8,663 bases of DNA from JBEBXQ01 sp040391535 (GCA_040391535.1 JBEBXQ010000166.1:1-8663), one strand, 5' to 3'. Numbered from the stretch's first letter, positions 1 to 6,283 are shown. Translations and numbers: made by a program. The notes: a model not told the origin generated them from the letters alone.

Positions 1-53
1 GTTAGTGGTCAATGCAGGACGGCCCGCGAATCAGACCGACAAAGAAAGAAAAC

Positions 54-599
54 ATGAAAAGGGTAATTGCAGCAATCAATATGACGCTTGACGGGTTTTG
101 TGATCATACAGCAGGCATCCCGGACGAAGAAATACATCAACATTACGCTGATCTGCTGAGAAGTGCTGATACCGCTTTATATGGCAGGATAACCTACCAG
201 CTTATGGAATTCTGGCGAACCGTGCTGGAAAACCCCACAGGCAATAAAGCAATGGACGACTTTGCAGTCGCCATTGACAACACCCCGAAAACTGTTTTTT
301 CCCGCACACTGACAAATGTAGATTGGAAAAGTGCGAAACTGGCAAGTCAGGACCTTGAGAAAGAAGTTTCGGAACTCAAACAACAAGCAGGTGCAGCCGT
401 TTTTGTGTGCAGTCCAAGCTTGATTGCTGCTTTGACCAAACTTAATTTAATAGACGAATATCAGCTTTGCGTTCACCCTGTTATCGCAGGAAGTGGTTTG
501 CCGTTATTTAAAAACATCAGCGAAAAAATTACGCTTAAACTCATAAAGACCAAAACGTTTGGTAGTGGCGCAGTCATTCTTTATTATGAACCTACATAA
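54..599 (+). CDS. DHFR-like / RibD C-terminal domain family reductase
   Basis: The 181-residue product belongs to the dihydrofolate reductase-like family (RibD C-terminal domain). These are small cytosolic NAD(P)H-dependent reductases of mostly unknown substrate and should not be equated with FolA. What is visible: an N-terminal beta strand followed by the hallmark MTLDGF (residues 10-15), LYGRITY (42-48) equivalent to the family's GRxTY stretch, SRTL (83-86), a nucleotide-binding-like segment VCSPSL (118-123), then IDEYQL and HPVIAGSGLPLF (141-152), which is the typical C-terminal family signature. I start at the ATG at 54 because family members begin directly with this strand; the in-frame ATG at 12 would add 14 charged, non-family residues. 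The leader before 54 is A-rich with no Shine-Dalgarno sequence. Oddity: Cys119 stands where I expect the family's glycine (GS). The family assignment is firm, the substrate unknown. Confidence 0.88.
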   Translation: MKRVIAAINMTLDGFCDHTAGIPDEEIHQHYADLLRSADTALYGRITYQLMEFWRTVLENPTGNKAMDDFAVAIDNTPKTVFSRTLTNVDWKSAKLASQDLEKEVSELKQQAGAAVFVCSPSLIAALTKLNLIDEYQLCVHPVIAGSGLPLFKNISEKITLKLIKTKTFGSGAVILYYEPT

Positions 600-654
600 A
601 AACAATGAACCGCTAATTAAAGTATTAGCAAACAGGCGGGAGTTTAGCCCAAAA

Positions 655-690
655 ACAAAAGCCTGCCATTTTGAAATGACAGGCTTTTGT
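655..690. terminator. Bidirectional rho-independent terminator between the reductase gene and ahcY
   Basis: A near-perfect hairpin: 655-670 pairs with 675-690 with a single C/A mismatch (666/679), a GC core (GCCTG/CAGGC) and a 4-nt loop. The stem is flanked by AAAA on the left and TTTT on the right, so it gives a U-tract in both directions. It lies between two convergent genes and probably ends both transcripts. Confidence 0.88.
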
Positions 691-715
691 TACAATTAAA
701 TCTGTTAGAAGCAGA

Positions 716-2032
716 TCAATACCGGTAAGTATCCGGCTTAAACGGTCCTTCAACCGTAACACCAATGTAGGCTGCCTGCTCGGCACTCAGCGTTTCCAGC
801 TTCGCGCCTACATGTGAAAGATGCAACGCTGCTACTTTCTCATCCAGTACTTTTGGTAATACATATACCTGTTTATCGTATTTTTCGATATCATTCCAGA
901 GTTCAATCTGCGCCAGGGTCTGATTTGAGAAAGAGCAGGACATCACAAAGGAAGGGTGCCCCATTGCACAACCCAGGTTAACCAGACGGCCTTCAGCCAG
1001 TATGATCACATCATTACCATTGATATTATACAAATCAACCTGAGGCTTGATCTGTGACTTGGTATTTCCGAAATTGGCATTCAGCCATGCCATATCAATT
1101 TCATTATCAAAATGGCCGATGTTACAAACCACCGCCTTGTCACGCATTTTCAGGAAGTGACGATCGGTAATGATGGATTTGTTACCGGTAGCGGTTACAA
1201 AAATATTCGCACGGCTTACGGCTTCATCCATCGTTACTACTTCATAACCATCCATAGCGGCCTGCAAAGCACAGATCGGGTCAATTTCAGTAACCAGTAC
1301 CCGGCAGCCTGCACCACGAAGGGATTCCGCCGAACCTTTTCCTACATCACCATAACCGGCAACAACGGCTACTTTTCCGGCCAGCATCAGGTCTGTTGCG
1401 CGGCGGATAGAATCAACCAATGACTCACGGCATCCGTATTTATTATCAAATTTGGACTTCGTTACAGAGTCATTCACGTTGATGGCCGGAATAAAAAGGG
1501 TTCCGTTTTTCTGACGCTCATACAAGCGGTGAACGCCTGTTGTGGTTTCCTCCGAAAGTCCGTTGATACCGGGAATGAGTTCAGGATAACGATCAAAAAC
1601 CATATTGGTAAGATCGCCCCCATCGTCAAGAATCATATTCAATGGCTGACGCTCTTCTCCGAAAAACAAAGTTTGCTCGATACACCAGTCAAATTCTTCT
1701 TCGTTCATTCCTTTCCAGGCATATACCGGAATTCCGGCAGCGGCAATGGCTGCGGCAGCGTGATCCTGGGTAGAAAAAATATTACATGACGACCAGGTTA
1801 CCTCAGCTCCTAACTCAACCAGGGTTTCGATCAGAACGGCAGTCTGAATAGTCATGTGAAGGCATCCGGCAATACGCGCTCCTTTCAGCGGCTGCGAAGG
1901 GCCGTATTCTTTGCGGATGGACATCAGGCCCGGCATTTCTGCCTCAGCGAGTGTAATTTCTTTGCGCCCCCAATCGGCCAGCGTAATATCCTTTACTTTA
2001 TAAGGCAGGTAAGTCTGTGTTGACGTTGACAT
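716..2032 (-). CDS. ahcY: S-adenosylhomocysteinase (adenosylhomocysteinase)
   Basis: Cytosolic NAD-dependent enzyme that reversibly hydrolyses S-adenosyl-L-homocysteine to homocysteine and adenosine, relieving product inhibition of methyltransferases in the methyl cycle. The 438-residue product is full length. Visible motifs: the substrate-domain stretch GCLHMTIQTAVLIETL (from residue 56), LDDGGDLT (135-142), EETTTGV (161-167), SVTKSKFDN (189-197), the Rossmann NAD motif GYGDVGKGSAESLRG (226-240), HFDNEID near 307-313, GHPSFVMSCSFSNQ (near 378-391), and the conserved C-terminus PDTYRY, whose lysine/tyrosine-type tail reaches into the NAD site of the partner subunit in this family. By alignment from memory to the rat enzyme, the catalytic residues correspond to D137, E162, K192, D196 and N197, all present. 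The start ATG at 2032 follows an A-rich leader. It is monocistronic here, with its own promoter and terminator. Confidence 0.98.
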   Translation of the reverse strand: MSTSTQTYLPYKVKDITLADWGRKEITLAEAEMPGLMSIRKEYGPSQPLKGARIAGCLHMTIQTAVLIETLVELGAEVTWSSCNIFSTQDHAAAAIAAAGIPVYAWKGMNEEEFDWCIEQTLFFGEERQPLNMILDDGGDLTNMVFDRYPELIPGINGLSEETTTGVHRLYERQKNGTLFIPAINVNDSVTKSKFDNKYGCRESLVDSIRRATDLMLAGKVAVVAGYGDVGKGSAESLRGAGCRVLVTEIDPICALQAAMDGYEVVTMDEAVSRANIFVTATGNKSIITDRHFLKMRDKAVVCNIGHFDNEIDMAWLNANFGNTKSQIKPQVDLYNINGNDVIILAEGRLVNLGCAMGHPSFVMSCSFSNQTLAQIELWNDIEKYDKQVYVLPKVLDEKVAALHLSHVGAKLETLSAEQAAYIGVTVEGPFKPDTYRY

Positions 2033-2077
2033 TTTTTATATTGTTTTAGTAATGACAGATGCACAATTTTAACGTTG

Positions 2078-2108
2078 CAAAATTAACCAATTGCACCCAT
2101 TTAACTAA
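2078..2108 (-). promoter_or_regulatory. Predicted ahcY promoter (Bacteroidota type)
   Basis: Read on the minus strand, TAATTTTG (2085 to 2078) matches the Bacteroidota -7 consensus TAnnTTTG exactly. A weak -33-like TTAG (2108 to 2105) lies 19 bp upstream. The element ends 46 bp before the ahcY ATG, implying a leader of roughly 40 nt, too short for a riboswitch. The same 9-mer TTAATTTTG precedes ahpC and murF at similar distances. Confidence 0.6.
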
Positions 2109-2352
2109 AAAATCAGATGTTTAATGTATTCTTATAAAGAATTTTGGATAATTTATCTGTTTAAATCATAAATACTGGTTATTATAAACATTTTATGGAT
2201 TTTCTGACGGAAGGATGGACAATTTGTCTACTGAGCAACTTTCTTGCAGACACAACCACCTTTGCTCTCTAAAGGAAAAACAACCGGCCGGATAGCCTGT
2301 ATCCCGTGGGGACCAGTACTATTAAAAACTTATTGACACAACTAAATACCAT
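2109..2352. other. Long AT-rich divergent intergenic region between ahcY and the deacetylase gene
   Basis: With the ahcY promoter this makes a 320-bp gap between divergent genes. I see no convincing ORF or RNA gene in it. It contains an 11-bp perfect palindrome GATAATTTATC at 2147-2157, a possible operator but one that could occur by chance in AT-rich DNA. For the plus-strand gene the best -7 candidate is CACCTTTG (2257-2264, 7 of 8 consensus positions), with no good -33 at the right distance and 88 bp from the ATG, so its promoter is uncertain. The TTGACA at 2333-2338 is too close to the ATG to act as a -35. Confidence 0.5.
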
Positions 2353-3351
2353 ATGAAAAAACAATTGATAATGGCTTTATGCCTGATGCCGTTCCTGTCT
2401 CTGGCTCAATCTACGCAGGAAACGTTTGCTGAAAAACTGGGATTTCCCAAAGGGAAAAAGGTGATCATTATGCACATTGATGACGCAGGGATGTCGTATG
2501 AATCCAACCTGGGAACTATAAAAGCACTGAAAGAAGGGGTCGCGAATTCGGTAAGCGTAATGATGCCGACACCCTGGGTTCCGGGGTTTGTTCATTTTCT
2601 GAAGGACAATCCGGATGTAGACGCGGGATTACACCTGACGCTGACATCAGAATGGAAGTCATACCGTTGGGGTCCGCTGGCCGGAAAGCCGACGGTTCCG
2701 TCGCTGGTAGATCAGGAAGGGGCACTCTGGAGAAGTGTAGGCGAAGTAGTCAGAAACGGTACCCCGGAGGAAGTAGAACGTGAAATAATGGCACAGCTTG
2801 ACCGCGCCAGAACGCTGGGTTTTGAACCTACCCACCTTGATTCTCACATGGGTACCTTATTTGCCACTCCTGAGTTTCTGGAACGCTATGTAAAAGTGGG
2901 TATTCAGGAAAAAATTCCGGTAATGATGCCCGGAGGCCATAACACACTGGTTTTTGAAAGCGAAGGACTGAGCAGCCAGCAGCAGGAAATGATCAGGCAG
3001 CTCGGACAGAAAATATGGGCAGCGGGTTTACCGGTACTGGACGATCTGCATAACCAGAGCTACGGATGGGTGCCGGAAAACAAACACACCATTTCTAAAG
3101 AGGATCTGCAGAAATACAAAACCGGAAAATACATTGAAGGATTGAAAAATACCAGGCCCGGACTAACCATGATGATTATGCACTGTACGCATCAGACAGA
3201 GGTATTTGAACATATTTCAGATTCGGGTGTTACCCGTGAAGGCGATTTGCTGGCTATGATTGATCCTGAGCTGAAAGCCTATATTGAAAAAGAAGGTATC
3301 ATCCTGACCACCTGGCGGGAAGTCATGAAGCGCAGGCAGGCGCTGAGATAG
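2353..3351 (+). CDS. Secreted YdjC/ChbG-family carbohydrate deacetylase
   Basis: The 332-residue product belongs to the YdjC/ChbG/HpnK family of metal-dependent deacetylases, which remove acetyl groups from N-acetylglucosamine-containing oligosaccharides or glycolipids. Residues 1-18 form a classic signal peptide (KK, hydrophobic core, then LSLA before Q19), so the mature protein is probably periplasmic or secreted, unlike cytosolic E. coli ChbG. Family motifs follow in order: HIDDAG (41-46, the catalytic/metal Asp pair D43/D44), SVSVMMPTPW (66-75), GLHLTLTSEW (92-101, metal His H94), THLDSHMG (160-167, H161/H165), and MIMHCTH (274-280) near the C-terminus. All expected metal ligands seem present, so it should be active. 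The substrate cannot be read from sequence. The ATG at 2353 is chosen because it begins the signal peptide. No carbohydrate operon surrounds it; it stands alone and ends at the terminator at 3356-3399. Confidence 0.87.
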   Translation: MKKQLIMALCLMPFLSLAQSTQETFAEKLGFPKGKKVIIMHIDDAGMSYESNLGTIKALKEGVANSVSVMMPTPWVPGFVHFLKDNPDVDAGLHLTLTSEWKSYRWGPLAGKPTVPSLVDQEGALWRSVGEVVRNGTPEEVEREIMAQLDRARTLGFEPTHLDSHMGTLFATPEFLERYVKVGIQEKIPVMMPGGHNTLVFESEGLSSQQQEMIRQLGQKIWAAGLPVLDDLHNQSYGWVPENKHTISKEDLQKYKTGKYIEGLKNTRPGLTMMIMHCTHQTEVFEHISDSGVTREGDLLAMIDPELKAYIEKEGIILTTWREVMKRRQALR

Positions 3352-3355
3352 CACA

Positions 3356-3399
3356 AAAAACAAGAGCGAAGGCCGGCTAAGGTGTTCGCTCTTGTTTTT
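3356..3399. terminator. Bidirectional terminator between the deacetylase gene and ahpD
   Basis: A perfect 15-bp stem: 3356-3370 (AAAAACAAGAGCGAA) pairs with 3385-3399 (TTCGCTCTTGTTTTT) around a 14-nt loop. A-tract on the left and T-tract on the right give a U-run for both directions. It sits 4 bp after the deacetylase stop and 16 bp from the ahpD stop, between convergent genes. Confidence 0.9.
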
Positions 3400-3415
3400 A
3401 AAGGCTTTCAGAGGA

Positions 3416-4006
3416 TTACACCAATACTGAAAAACTTTTAAGAATGGCTCCCAAACGTACCGCGTCAAAAATACGGGCCTGCGTTCCGCCATGGTTCAGC
3501 ACCGATTGCTCGTGCGAGGTAATACAGAGTTCACAACCGTTTAATGCCGAAATAACCAGGCTCAACAGCTCGAAAAATTCTTTTCCAAGCACCGGGTTGG
3601 CCATGATGCTCATTTTAATACCCGCCGGTGCCGTTTCGTAATATTCTTTTTTGACGAAATGCCTGAAACGGTAAAATACGTTATTGGCATTCATCAGCGA
3701 AACACAAGCCGAAATTTCAGCAAGTTCTTTATCGTCTGCACCTTCCCGGGTAGCCAGTTCTGTAAATGCTGTAATCAGTGCCTGATTTTTCTCATTAACA
3801 GCCACGCCCAATGCCAGCAGAACCGCTTCCTTGCGGTTCAGGTTTTGCGATTTCAGTACATTCCCTACATTGATTTTAAGATCTTTCATGTAGCGGTGAT
3901 CCAGAGACGCCAGCCTGTCAATCAATACACTTTCAAAATCGGCAGCAAGATTTACCTCTTTATACAAGGAATCTTTTGTGTTGCCGGTTGCAGCAAAAGG
4001 ATACAT
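3416..4006 (-). CDS. ahpD: AhpD-like alkylhydroperoxidase (carboxymuconolactone decarboxylase fold)
   Basis: Small all-helical protein of the AhpD/CMD superfamily. In Mycobacterium tuberculosis, AhpD re-reduces AhpC using electrons from dihydrolipoamide (SucB/Lpd) and has weak peroxidase activity of its own. This 196-residue product carries the signature: NNVFYRFRHF (108-117), then E146 twelve residues before C158, C158-x-x-C161, and H165, the same spacing as E118, C130, C133 and H137 of the mycobacterial enzyme. The residue matching H132 is Leu160. Its N-terminus is about 25 residues longer than the mycobacterial protein (YMKDLKINV at 39-47 aligns with that protein's start region). I keep the ATG at 4006 because no other ATG occurs before residue 40. 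It follows ahpC on the same strand with a 111-bp gap containing a hairpin, supporting a peroxide-defence pair. I found no clear promoter of its own. Confidence 0.88.
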   Translation of the reverse strand: MYPFAATGNTKDSLYKEVNLAADFESVLIDRLASLDHRYMKDLKINVGNVLKSQNLNRKEAVLLALGVAVNEKNQALITAFTELATREGADDKELAEISACVSLMNANNVFYRFRHFVKKEYYETAPAGIKMSIMANPVLGKEFFELLSLVISALNGCELCITSHEQSVLNHGGTQARIFDAVRLGAILKSFSVLV

Positions 4007-4053
4007 AATATTTTAAATTTTATGAAATCTTTACCGGATTTCCTGTGATCAGA

Positions 4054-4095
4054 ATGAATAAAAACAGGGGAAAAGCTGCTAAACTTATCCCCTGT
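4054..4095 (-). terminator. Terminator-like hairpin between ahpC and ahpD
   Basis: On the minus strand, 4095 to 4084 (ACAGGGGATAAG) pairs with 4075 to 4064 (CTTTTCCCCTGT), 11 of 12 positions, with an 8-nt loop. It is followed by TTTTTATT (4063 to 4056). This is a good intrinsic terminator just after ahpC. It may be partial, allowing reduced read-through into ahpD, or complete, in which case ahpD needs its own promoter. Confidence 0.82.
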
Positions 4096-4117
4096 CATAC
4101 CGTATTTTAAATAAAAA

Positions 4118-4672
4118 TTAAGCTTCGATGGTAGCTTCACCTTTCTGCCAGTTACAAGGACAAAGCTCATCAGTCTGAAGCGCGTCCAGTACACGAAGAA
4201 CCTCATTTACGTTACGGCCAACCGACAGGTCGTTGGCACATACCCAGCGAACGATACCCTGCGGATCAACGATCAAAGTTACGCGGTAAGCCACTTTTTC
4301 ATTTTCTTCCAGAATACCCAGCTCAGCTGCCAGTGATTTTGAAGTATCGGCCAGCATAGGGAATTGCAGTCCACGAAGATCGTCATGGTTTTTACGCCAT
4401 GCCAGGTGAACGAACTCACTGTCAGTAGACGCACCGATCAGCAACGTATCACGGTCTGAGAAATCTTCTGTGTGACGGTTAAATTCTGCAATTTCAGTAG
4501 GGCACACGAAAGTAAAGTCTTTCGGCCACCAGAACATCACCATCCATTTACCGGCGTTTTTATGATCTTCAGAAGTAATATCATAAAACTCCTGTCCTTT
4601 TTCTAAAGAAACAACCGCTGTCTTTTTGAATGCAGGAAACTCCTGTCCTAATGAAATCATTCCGTTACTCAT
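4118..4672 (-). CDS. ahpC: Alkyl hydroperoxide reductase AhpC-type peroxiredoxin
   Basis: Cytosolic 2-Cys peroxiredoxin that reduces hydrogen peroxide, organic peroxides and probably peroxynitrite. The 184-residue product has the active-site PKDFTFVCPTE (50-60) with PxxxTxxC complete and peroxidatic C57; R130 in AYRVTLIVDP is the likely active-site arginine. The C-terminal SVGRNVNEVLRVLDALQ (150-166) and C171-P-C173-NW closely resemble M. tuberculosis AhpC, which has the same three-cysteine layout (C61, C174, C176) and is recycled by AhpD rather than AhpF. The ahpD-like gene directly downstream fits this. There is no C-terminal YF helper extension; the protein ends soon after the resolving cysteines. 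The start at 4672 is used; the ATG four codons further in is possible. A well-formed promoter with a -33 TTG precedes it, with an inverted repeat between the elements that might be an operator. Confidence 0.97.
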   Translation of the reverse strand: MSNGMISLGQEFPAFKKTAVVSLEKGQEFYDITSEDHKNAGKWMVMFWWPKDFTFVCPTEIAEFNRHTEDFSDRDTLLIGASTDSEFVHLAWRKNHDDLRGLQFPMLADTSKSLAAELGILEENEKVAYRVTLIVDPQGIVRWVCANDLSVGRNVNEVLRVLDALQTDELCPCNWQKGEATIEA

Positions 4673-4713
4673 GCTATTTTTAGTTGGTTTGTTAATTGCA
4701 CTTTTTTACTAAG

Positions 4714-4744
4714 CAAAATTAACTCACTATTCCTCTGAAAGCAA
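4714..4744 (-). promoter_or_regulatory. Predicted ahpC promoter (Bacteroidota type)
   Basis: On the minus strand, TTG (4744 to 4742), 20-bp spacer, then TAATTTTG (4721 to 4714): a full match to the TTG/TAnnTTTG pattern of Bacteroidota housekeeping promoters. The -7 ends 42 bp before the ahpC ATG. This is the best promoter in the window. Confidence 0.7.
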
Positions 4745-4747
4745 TAG
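4727..4747. promoter_or_regulatory. Possible LysR-type operator in the ahpC promoter
   Basis: CTATT (4727-4731) and AATAG (4743-4747) form a perfect inverted repeat separated by 11 bp, i.e. the T-N11-A dyad typical of LysR-type regulators, the family of OxyR, which controls ahpC in many Bacteroidota. It occupies the spacer and the -33 element. It does not match the E. coli OxyR spacing, and short dyads are common in AT-rich DNA, so this is tentative. Confidence 0.25.
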
Positions 4748-4899
4748 TCTACAGACCAAAAAACCTCAAATCATTAAAATGGATGATTAATATCATGATA
4801 GACAAGAAGATACACCGGCAAAACAAGAACAATGAAATAATAAGTAAAAATATAATTATTCGAATTTTATAAAGAATATCAATACTTATACTTATCATA

Positions 4900-6198
4900 T
4901 TACAAAAACTGAACAACGCTTTCCAGCTGCATTCCCCTGGAGCCTTTAACCAAAACGGTAGTGTCTGTCACCGGGTTATCCATAATCCAGTTATGAAGCG
5001 AAAATTTATCCGGGAAGTAATAAGCTTTAGGTAATGCTTCCAAAGCATACTTCATAAAATTCCCGGCAAGAATAACCGTATCGAATCCGCAGGAAGCGAT
5101 CAACTGACCGAGTAGTGCATGTTCGGATTCGGTAGCATCACCTAATTCAAACATATCGCCCAGAATCACCATTTTCCGGGGCACGTCCAGTGCTGCAAAG
5201 CTCCTTATCGCGGCGGTCATGGAAGACGGATTGGCATTATAAGCATCGAGAAATACCGTATTGGTACCTTTCTCAATTACCTGAGACCGGTTATTTTCAG
5301 GAATAAAAGATGCAACGGCACTGTTGCAGTCTTCTTCCATGACATCAAAGTATTTACCTACAGACAGCGCCGCGGTGATATTATCAAAATTATATTTCCC
5401 CGAAAGATGCGTTTCCACACGATCTCCCTCAGCAGATACATAGGCAATGAAAGGTAATTCCTTTACCAGCACCGGTTTACTACCCTCCGATTCAGACTGA
5501 TAAAAAACAATTTCCCCGAACGCGCGCCGTTTGGCTACCATTTCCATCAGATCTTCATTTTGGGCATTCACAAAAACCACTCCTTTTTTCTTTGATAAAT
5601 AATCAAGCAGCTCACCCTTCCCTTTTTTAACGCCATTCAGGCTTCCGAATCCTTCGAGGTGGGCTTTTCCTACATTGGTAATCAGCCCGTGGGTAGGCTG
5701 CGCTATTTTACTGAGTAATGCAATTTCTCCCGGATGATTGGCACCCATTTCAATAATAGCAAACTCACAGTTTTCAGGATCAATACTCAGTAAAGTCAGT
5801 GGAACGCCTATATGATTATTAAAATTACCCTGCGTAAAAGCGGTCTTATACTTTTTTGAAATAACGCTGGCGATCAGCTCCTTGGTGGTGGTTTTGCCGT
5901 TACTTCCGGTCAGGCCAAAAACCGGGAAAGTGAATGTTTTCCTGTGAAGTGCCGCCAGTTCCTGCAGCGCTGCCAGGGCATCCTCTACCCCTATCAGGCG
6001 CTCATCCTCATCTCCTTCTGTTTTTTCATCGATAACGGCATAGGCGGCACCGTTTTCCAGTGCCTGCCTGGCATAAAGATTCCCGTTGGAATTTTCTCCT
6101 TTCAGAGCAAAAAAGATCTGATTTTTTTTCAGTTGACGGGTATCAATACAAACGCCGGAAGTAGTTTTAAAAAGTTTATATAATTGTTCTATTTCCAT
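4900..6198 (-). CDS. murF: UDP-N-acetylmuramoyl-tripeptide--D-alanyl-D-alanine ligase
   Basis: Cytosolic ATP-dependent Mur ligase that adds D-Ala-D-Ala to the UDP-MurNAc-tripeptide, completing the soluble pentapeptide precursor of peptidoglycan. The 432-residue product has the full three-domain layout: N-terminal UDP-binding domain (CIDTRQLKKNQIFFALKG, 17-34), central ATPase with P-loop GLTGSNGKTTTKE (95-107), NFNNHIGVPLTLL (125-137), EMGANHPGEI (150-159), THGLITNVGKAHLEGFGS (169-186) and KGKGE (192-196) carrying the lysine likely to be carbamylated, then the C-terminal domain with NNRSQ (302-306), LDAYNANPSSM (317-327) and KGSRGM (418-423). I start at the ATG at 6198 after an A-rich leader; a TTG at 6216 would add six non-conserved residues. 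The gene stands alone, away from the usual murein/division cluster. I see no clear terminator after it in the AT-rich 4745-4899 stretch. Confidence 0.97.
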   Translation of the reverse strand: MEIEQLYKLFKTTSGVCIDTRQLKKNQIFFALKGENSNGNLYARQALENGAAYAVIDEKTEGDEDERLIGVEDALAALQELAALHRKTFTFPVFGLTGSNGKTTTKELIASVISKKYKTAFTQGNFNNHIGVPLTLLSIDPENCEFAIIEMGANHPGEIALLSKIAQPTHGLITNVGKAHLEGFGSLNGVKKGKGELLDYLSKKKGVVFVNAQNEDLMEMVAKRRAFGEIVFYQSESEGSKPVLVKELPFIAYVSAEGDRVETHLSGKYNFDNITAALSVGKYFDVMEEDCNSAVASFIPENNRSQVIEKGTNTVFLDAYNANPSSMTAAIRSFAALDVPRKMVILGDMFELGDATESEHALLGQLIASCGFDTVILAGNFMKYALEALPKAYYFPDKFSLHNWIMDNPVTDTTVLVKGSRGMQLESVVQFL

Positions 6199-6218
6199 TT
6201 TTTTCGCCGGAATCAATT

Positions 6219-6226
6219 TATGTTTG
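6219..6226 (+). promoter_or_regulatory. Predicted -7 element of the VCBS gene promoter
   Basis: TATGTTTG matches TAnnTTTG exactly and ends 49 bp before the ATG at 6276, the same distance seen for the other promoters here. The -33 is poor (only a TTT at 6198-6200, 18 bp upstream). It points towards the murF promoter, so the two would interfere. Confidence 0.45.
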
Positions 6227-6250
6227 TGCTTTTCGTTATTAAAATACTGT

Positions 6251-6283
6251 CAAAATTAAAGGATAATCGGCAACGATGAACAA
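6251..6283 (-). promoter_or_regulatory. Predicted murF promoter (Bacteroidota type)
   Basis: On the minus strand, TAATTTTG (6258 to 6251) is an exact -7 match, ending 52 bp before the murF ATG. A TTG (6283 to 6281) lies 22 bp upstream, slightly long, and sits inside the first codons of the divergent VCBS gene. Confidence 0.55.

Noticed and set aside
12..53. ATG at 12 as start of the DHFR-like reductase
   Set aside because: It would add 14 charged residues before the first conserved beta strand; the ATG at 54 fits the family.
1112..1423. 103-codon plus-strand ORF opposite ahcY
   Set aside because: It is antisense to a highly conserved stretch of ahcY, resembles no family, and has no promoter or start context; it is a shadow of the real gene.
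2033..2080. SAH or SAM riboswitch ahead of ahcY
   Set aside because: The predicted leader is only about 40 nt and AT-rich, with no stems or conserved riboswitch core.
3659..4048. 129-codon plus-strand ORF opposite ahpD
   Set aside because: It lies antisense over the conserved AhpD sequence and has low-complexity, non-protein-like composition.
3952..4206. 84-codon minus-strand ORF overlapping the ahpC end and ahpC-ahpD gap
   Set aside because: It runs through the terminator hairpin and overlaps both genes in another frame; no recognisable features.
4791..4800. Palindrome TATCATGATA in the ahpC-murF gap as an operator
   Set aside because: A 10-bp palindrome in AT-rich DNA is expected by chance, and it lies well upstream of the ahpC -33 with no repeat partner.
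6199..6216. TTG start for murF adding six residues
   Set aside because: The ATG at 6198 begins the conserved N-terminal domain; the extra residues are not part of the family and the ATG has a better A-rich leader.
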